From positions 868,001 to 932,000 of the forward strand of contig NW_002476567.1 in the NCBI RefSeq assembly GCF_000189635.1: 64,000 nt of DNA. The letters are read 5' to 3'. Under the pieces are notes generated by a model. The model had not been told where the DNA came from and ran no database searches. It saw only the letters and a list, made by a program, of their open reading frames with translations. Each line of letters begins with the position of its first letter. Within the stretch, counting starts at the first letter, position 1. Positions 59,199-64,000 of the stretch are shown here, in pieces. Source of the stretch: Tetrahymena thermophila SB210 (Eukaryota; Ciliophora; Oligohymenophorea; Hymenostomatida; Tetrahymenidae). A program made the translations under genes and the position numbers.

Positions 59199-61766
59199 TC
59201 ATATTTTTTTAATTAGTGAGTTGCTTGTATTTGGTGTACCTTATCCGTAAGAAGAAACGTTGCTTTATTTCATGAGGTATATTGTGCTTTAAACAGAACT
59301 TTATCTTGATATAGGACTCATTTCTATTATTTTTTAGGGGTGATGAGGATGTTTAAATACAAATTTTTAATTTGGAACAACCCGGTTTTGTAAATATTGA
59401 GCTGTGTTGCCTCCCATGCTCAGAGGTGGATGATATGATTAGGTATTTTAAGATATTTATGATAAGTTATTAGGATTTTATTATAGTATACTAGAAGAAG
59501 ATTAAGAGGAACCTTAAATATTCTAATTAGCAACATTTACACTGATGTAGCTTTAGGATGCTTGTTTACACTCTGCACTTGTATCTCTTGACATATAATT
59601 TGATTTTATAGTTGAAACAATAGGAGTTATTTGTACATTAGTTAATGTTTTAAGCTTCATTTAACTAAGAGTAGGTTTGCTTGTTTACTCATTAAATATT
59701 TTTAGCTCGTTAAATATTTAGTTCATTTGAGATTCCTTTTCAATTTAAGTAATATCAGTTTTTACTCCTTTATTACTCTATTCACTTTATGTACTTTAAA
59801 TGTGTTATGATTTACTGGTTGGCCTATCAAAGCTTTGATTTGTCAAATTTTACTCTTCTCGTGCTTTTTTATATAATAATTTATGATTTAATTAATTATA
59901 AAAGCTATAAAAGAATCTATTTACGTATTAGTTTATGAGATGAAGAACTCAATATTGAGCTATTTAATATAATAAAATTGAGTTTGTATTTTTAAAATAA
60001 ATTTTAATTTAAATTAATAAAAACTCTAAATAAAATTAATCAAAAAAGGTAAATTATTCATTATTAATTCATTTTCAAATATTATTTTTTTTATTGCTAA
60101 CTTATTTAGATAGATTAGAAAATAAATATTTTAAAATTTATTAATTAATTATCTTGCCTAAATATTAAATAACTTAAATTTATTTTTCATTCAGTTATTA
60201 ATTTTTGTTTTGAATTTGAAATATCGATTCGTTTACATTTTTAACAATCAATATGCAACTTATTTACTTAAATTTAAAAATAATTAAGTAAATTCAAGCA
60301 TTGAAAATTTTAATTTAAATTAATTTTTTTTCTTCGTATTTTGTTATGTTTGAAAATAAATATTTGTTGTTCACATTTTAAATGTTTAAGAATGTTTACT
60401 TTTTTTTGTCTTCTGGAGATGAAGATGCTTCTGATTATAACTCAATACATTGCTTTATTTTTTATGTGAGTTTAGATCTGAATTCTTAATGTCCTTATTC
60501 GTGTAATTGGTGGATGTTATCAATCTATACTTTGAGTTGCTCTATTTCAGATTATTTGTGTAAAAGCACATCTTTTAATTCTGCGTTTAGAATTTCTGTT
60601 TACTTCCCTAATTTTTGATATTTTTTAATTTCATTTTCTAAATCAACAATCTTTTATCTTAGCTCCAATTCAGATTAAGTCTTCTCATTTAATTAAGATT
60701 CAAGCATTTAAATTCTTTGCTGGTATGTTTTCTCTTTTATTTAAAAGTTTTCTACGAGTTATCTTTCTTGGATCTTGAACAGCTCGCTTTCATTACGTAA
60801 TTATTTCTAATTTAATTCACAAATTTAATTTCTAAGATTTGCCTCAAGTTAATCTTTTTCAGAGAGTTTGAGAATCAGTTCATTTATTTTATCTGCTTTT
60901 TCTTTGATGCTTTAGCTTAATTACTAGTTTTCAATAGTGAGTTATATAATTTTTCTATCCAAATCCTCAATTGATTAGCTTGATTCTTACAATAGCTTTT
61001 CAAGCTCCTTTTATTATAAGACTTACTCTAATTCTTTACTTTAGTTTTTTTATGTTGATTCTATGATACGCTTGAGTATCTAGTCTTTTTAGGAAATTGC
61101 ATCCCCAAGTAGTTCCATAATTTATCTTTAATCCCTATATTAAAGGAGTTAATTCAATAATTCCTACAAATTTTCCTTTGTATCTTATACAACTTCTTTT
61201 TAATTTTAACTAACTTTTTTTAAATCTTTTTAAACTTCACTTGTATATTCTTGTAATTATTTTGAATTCAAAGTAAAATCTCCTATTTCTTGATCAAATT
61301 TTTTTCTTTTTTCACTTAATCCATTGTACTATACTTTGAGATTATTTTGTCTTATCTAAAGCTCATTGCTCTTGTCACGAAAAGCTTACAAAGATTTAGT
61401 AGCCTCATTAAGTTACTCTTACATTTTAGATTTCTATGAACGACCTTTACGCTGTAATGGGATTGGCTAGCTGCTATTTAAATCAGAAGATAATTAGTTA
61501 CTTTTTTCATTTACAGATTCACTTAGTTTCTTTTATGGATTTGAGTATGCAGAAGTGACTGATTATACTTGATTAAAAGCTATAGATTTTTTTATCTATT
61601 CGGTGATCTTTTTAATTCCTGTTTAATTTTATCTAATTAAAGTTGGGCTACCTTAGCCCTTATTATTTTGACAATTCTATTATTGGCTTTGAGAAAATGA
61701 CTATTCTACATTTTAAAAGTGATCTGAATAGTTGCATATATTCTACTTGGTACTTTCTTTAAGCAT
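59199..61766 (-). CDS. Coiled-coil protein with Ser/Gln-rich tail, two exons proposed
   Basis: Exon 1 (61766-60400) encodes about 455 residues. The first 130 are Gln/Ser-rich; the rest is an almost unbroken coiled coil (KSLQAFRDKSNELQIRQNN, IEDLDRKIIQLTIENQQL, LRQKIVDLENEIKKYQ). Exon 2 (59904-59199) encodes about 235 Ser/Gln/Thr-rich residues (FDRPTSKSQHIQST, QNPNNLSQISQNTQSYHPPL) and ends in TGA. I joined them because exon 2 is open, GC-richer and has no start codon at its 5' end. A donor at 60399 and an acceptor at 59905 match in phase, giving 690 residues. The 495-nt intron is by far the longest in the window. If unspliced, exon 1 would run on to a TGA at 60294 (490 residues) and exon 2 would belong to another gene. 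Probably a structural cytoskeletal protein. Confidence 0.6.
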
Positions 61767-63243
61767 TTTTAAATCAAAACTTTATAAATATATTTTAATT
61801 GAATATTTTCAAGAAAGTAATGACGATTTCTATTTTATAGAAAAAAAAATTGATTTTAATAGAAGTAGGTCTTTTGAATTATTTCTAGTTGATTTATTAA
61901 AAATTGTGTCGAAATCTATCTATTTATATATCTTAAAAAATTTAATGTATTATTCACCTTTGCTTTATATTATTAATTGTATTTATTTAATTTGATTGTT
62001 TCATTCATTCATTCAATCAATCAATTTATTTAAAAAACATAATTTATTAATAAATGTTATTTCAATTAAACAATATAGATTGTTTTTAGACTGTCTCTGT
62101 GATTTACATTTCTTCGGATGAATATTTCAAAAATCAAAATTTAAATTAAACATATAGATTAAAACTCCTCTTTCGCTCCAAAATTTAGCAGATAAAAAAC
62201 AACTAAACACTAAATAAAAATTTAATTAATTATTATTTTTTGATTCTGTAAATTTATTATAAGCTGCCTTAAAAGTATTTATTTATATCCATCAAATTAA
62301 TTTATTACTAATTTTTTTGTCAGTTAATATTTATAAATATAATTTATTACTGCTGATTTTTGAATTACCATTACTTGCAATTTAATAATGATCTTAATAA
62401 TTAAAATTTATTGATTATAAAGTGTCTAAAACTTATTATAAAAATATCTAACATATATGATAGAAAAGCTTATTTTTTATCTCAAAATATATTGCAATAT
62501 TTAATAAGTTGATAAAAAATGATAACTCATTTGAGCTTAATAATCATATCTCTTTGTTAAAATATTTTGCATCAATTTATTCCTTATTGAATAAAAATAT
62601 AAAACTAATAATATTATCACTAACAGACTATATATAATTAGCTAGATAAATTATCTAATTATTTTACAAAAATATCTTAAAAAAGTTAATAATATTTTAA
62701 AAATAAAGTAAAATTAATTTTCCAATTTGTAGAATTTAGTGGTGAGAAAAGTTATTTTATGCATTTGAATAAATTTATTCATAGTGAAATATGGGAGAAA
62801 TTTTGCAAAAATCATAAAAGTATCAAAATTATCAAAAATAAAAATTAGTTTAAAATTTGAAAATAAAATTTTTAATTTAAAATAAAACTGATTTTTAATT
62901 GTATGTATTAAGCATTTAATTTTTTTTTTTTAATTAAATTTTGTTTGAAAATATAATTTTATTTTAAGCAATTTATAATAATATATAAGTTATTAATGAT
63001 TTAATATATAATTAAAAAATATTTACTTTCTTTTATAATTAAATAGCAGCTATTAAAGTATGTTTTTTAGTTAATTATTGAGTAATTTAAAAAATATGAT
63101 CTTAATTTAGAAGAATTATTTTTTTTTAGTGATTAATCAAATAAGTATTTATAAGTTAAAAAAATTTTAATAATTCTAAAAAATACTTTAAGTAAATAAA
63201 ATATGTAAATGCTAAGTAAGTCATACTTGAAAACTAAATTATT
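61767..63243. other. Intergenic region with CATT/CAAT microsatellite
   Basis: 1.48 kb of AT-rich sequence. A CATTCATTCATT then CAATCAATCAAT run lies near 62000-62027. Nothing else recognised. Confidence 0.6.
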
Positions 63244-63780
63244 TCATTATTTTAAATTATAGATGAGGTCAAAATCTTCTTCAAGGCATATTGAATTAGC
63301 TAAACACCATCTACTAGCTACACTAAAAACACCTGACACCATTAGTGCATGCTTAAATTAGGCGTCAGTGAACCCTGCTTCTTTGAATTTATTCAACAAG
63401 GCATCATTTCCTGCCTTTTTAGGTTCTTTGGCAATAATATGAGCAAAATAGTCTAAAGCTGCTTTCTTTTCTTCTGGAATCTTATTAGAATCGTCTTTCA
63501 AAAGCTACTCAAGTAATGCTTTGTGATGAGAAAATAAATAATTACACTCATATTCTTCACTACTTTTCATTCCTAGATATTCAATTTCAGGCTAAGATAA
63601 TGGTAATTAGTGGTCTGGTCTACGCTTAACAAACTAAGAGGCGAAAGCACCAAAAATGTCAGCTCCAAGAGGAAAAGTATCAAATTTTTTAAATAAATTT
63701 GGACGGAAACCAAAAAATTTTTCAACTTTATCTAAGATTTGATTTTATTATTATAATAAATTTTACTATTCTTCAGCCAT
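63244..63780 (-). CDS. AhpD-like (carboxymuconolactone decarboxylase fold) protein
   Basis: Single exon, 178 residues. The pattern fits the all-helical AhpD/CMD superfamily: an N-terminal FFGFRPNLFKKF segment as in peroxidase-related members, a helix LSQPEIEYLGMKSSEEYECN running into C79-N-Y-L82-F-S-H85-H86, then KKAALDYFAHIIAKEP, a segment EAGFTDAQFKHALMVSGVFSV and a final ANSICL helix. AhpD enzymes use a C-x-x-C...H motif for peroxide or thioredoxin-like chemistry. Here the first Cys and the His position are kept, but the second Cys is Leu, so disulphide-based peroxidase activity is doubtful. There is no signal peptide. The start is the first ATG, directly after the AT-rich spacer. The role is unknown; family placement is moderately sure. 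Confidence 0.65.
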
Positions 63781-64000
63781 TTTAAATTTAATATTTTTTA
63801 TTTTCTTTTCTTATTTTTTATTAATTAAAATAATTCTTAAATTAAACTCATTTCTTGCATTTAAAACTAATTTCAGTAGTTAATATAGATAAATTAATTT
63901 AATTAACCTATTTATATTTTTGATTATTTACATGCTATCATTTTTCTATTACATTAAAATTAAGAGTTAATAAACAGTTATGAATATCTAGTCTATAAAA
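63781..64000. other. AT-rich sequence upstream of the AhpD-like gene
   Basis: 220 bp to the window end; presumably promoter of the minus-strand AhpD-like gene, but no motif is recognised. Confidence 0.5.

Noticed and set aside
61732-61995. 87-residue plus-strand frame
   Set aside because: Overlaps the start of the minus-strand coiled-coil gene and otherwise lies in AT-rich spacer; composition is not coding-like.
1-64000. CRISPR arrays, bacterial promoters, ribosome binding sites and operons
   Set aside because: The genetic code, introns and base composition show a ciliate nuclear genome, and no regularly spaced repeat array is present.

Overview
The window reads as macronuclear-type DNA of a ciliate, most likely a Tetrahymena or close relative. 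Base composition is about 80% A+T. Every convincing gene has in-frame TAA and TAG codons (read as Gln), and every one I could follow to its end stops at TGA. Genes are split by short AT-rich introns, mostly 45-150 nt, that begin GTA or GTG and end AG; I placed 43 of them. In each multi-exon model the exon lengths sum to a whole number of codons. I saw no telomeric repeat array and no clear transposon.

Layout. 1-2.7 kb is empty. 2.7-16.1 kb holds a calpain-like protein that has lost its catalytic Cys (-), a 1522-residue coiled-coil protein (+), a small membrane protein (+), a COMM-domain protein (-) and a LAMTOR4-like Ragulator subunit (+). A 172-bp tandem repeat with hairpins follows at 16.55-16.89 kb. 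17.3-28 kb carries a 15-exon LRR / Sfi1-like / coiled-coil protein, an RbfA-domain mitochondrial protein and a polytopic membrane protein, all (+). 28.6-32.6 kb carries two (-) genes: a protein with a C-terminal R-S-E ADP-ribosyltransferase domain and a protein of unknown function. 33.7-40.3 kb is a (+) myosin with an RCC1-like tail. 40.3-43.3 kb has no assigned gene but contains a pyrimidine-rich tract and a GC-richer island with hairpins.

43.3-50 kb has a (-) OB-fold/zinc-ribbon protein resembling RPA1-C/CTC1, two adjacent paralogous YqiA-like hydrolases (+), a doubtful 46-residue ORF and a (+) coiled-coil protein. 50.5-54 kb has a (-) membrane PAS protein that looks like a degenerate histidine kinase and may have unresolved upstream exons. 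After this come an elongator tRNA-Met (-), an unrecognised 397-residue protein (-), a coiled-coil protein whose two halves may be joined by a 495-nt intron (-), and an AhpD-like protein (-).

How the genes relate. There are no operons, and neighbours have mixed functions. Several genes fit ciliate cell architecture: the Sfi1-like LRR protein (basal body), the myosin-RCC1 protein and several coiled-coil proteins. Two fit the mitochondrion (RbfA-like, possibly the 314-residue membrane protein). Two fit endolysosomal trafficking or signalling (COMMD, LAMTOR4). All names rest on motifs read by eye; no database search was possible.
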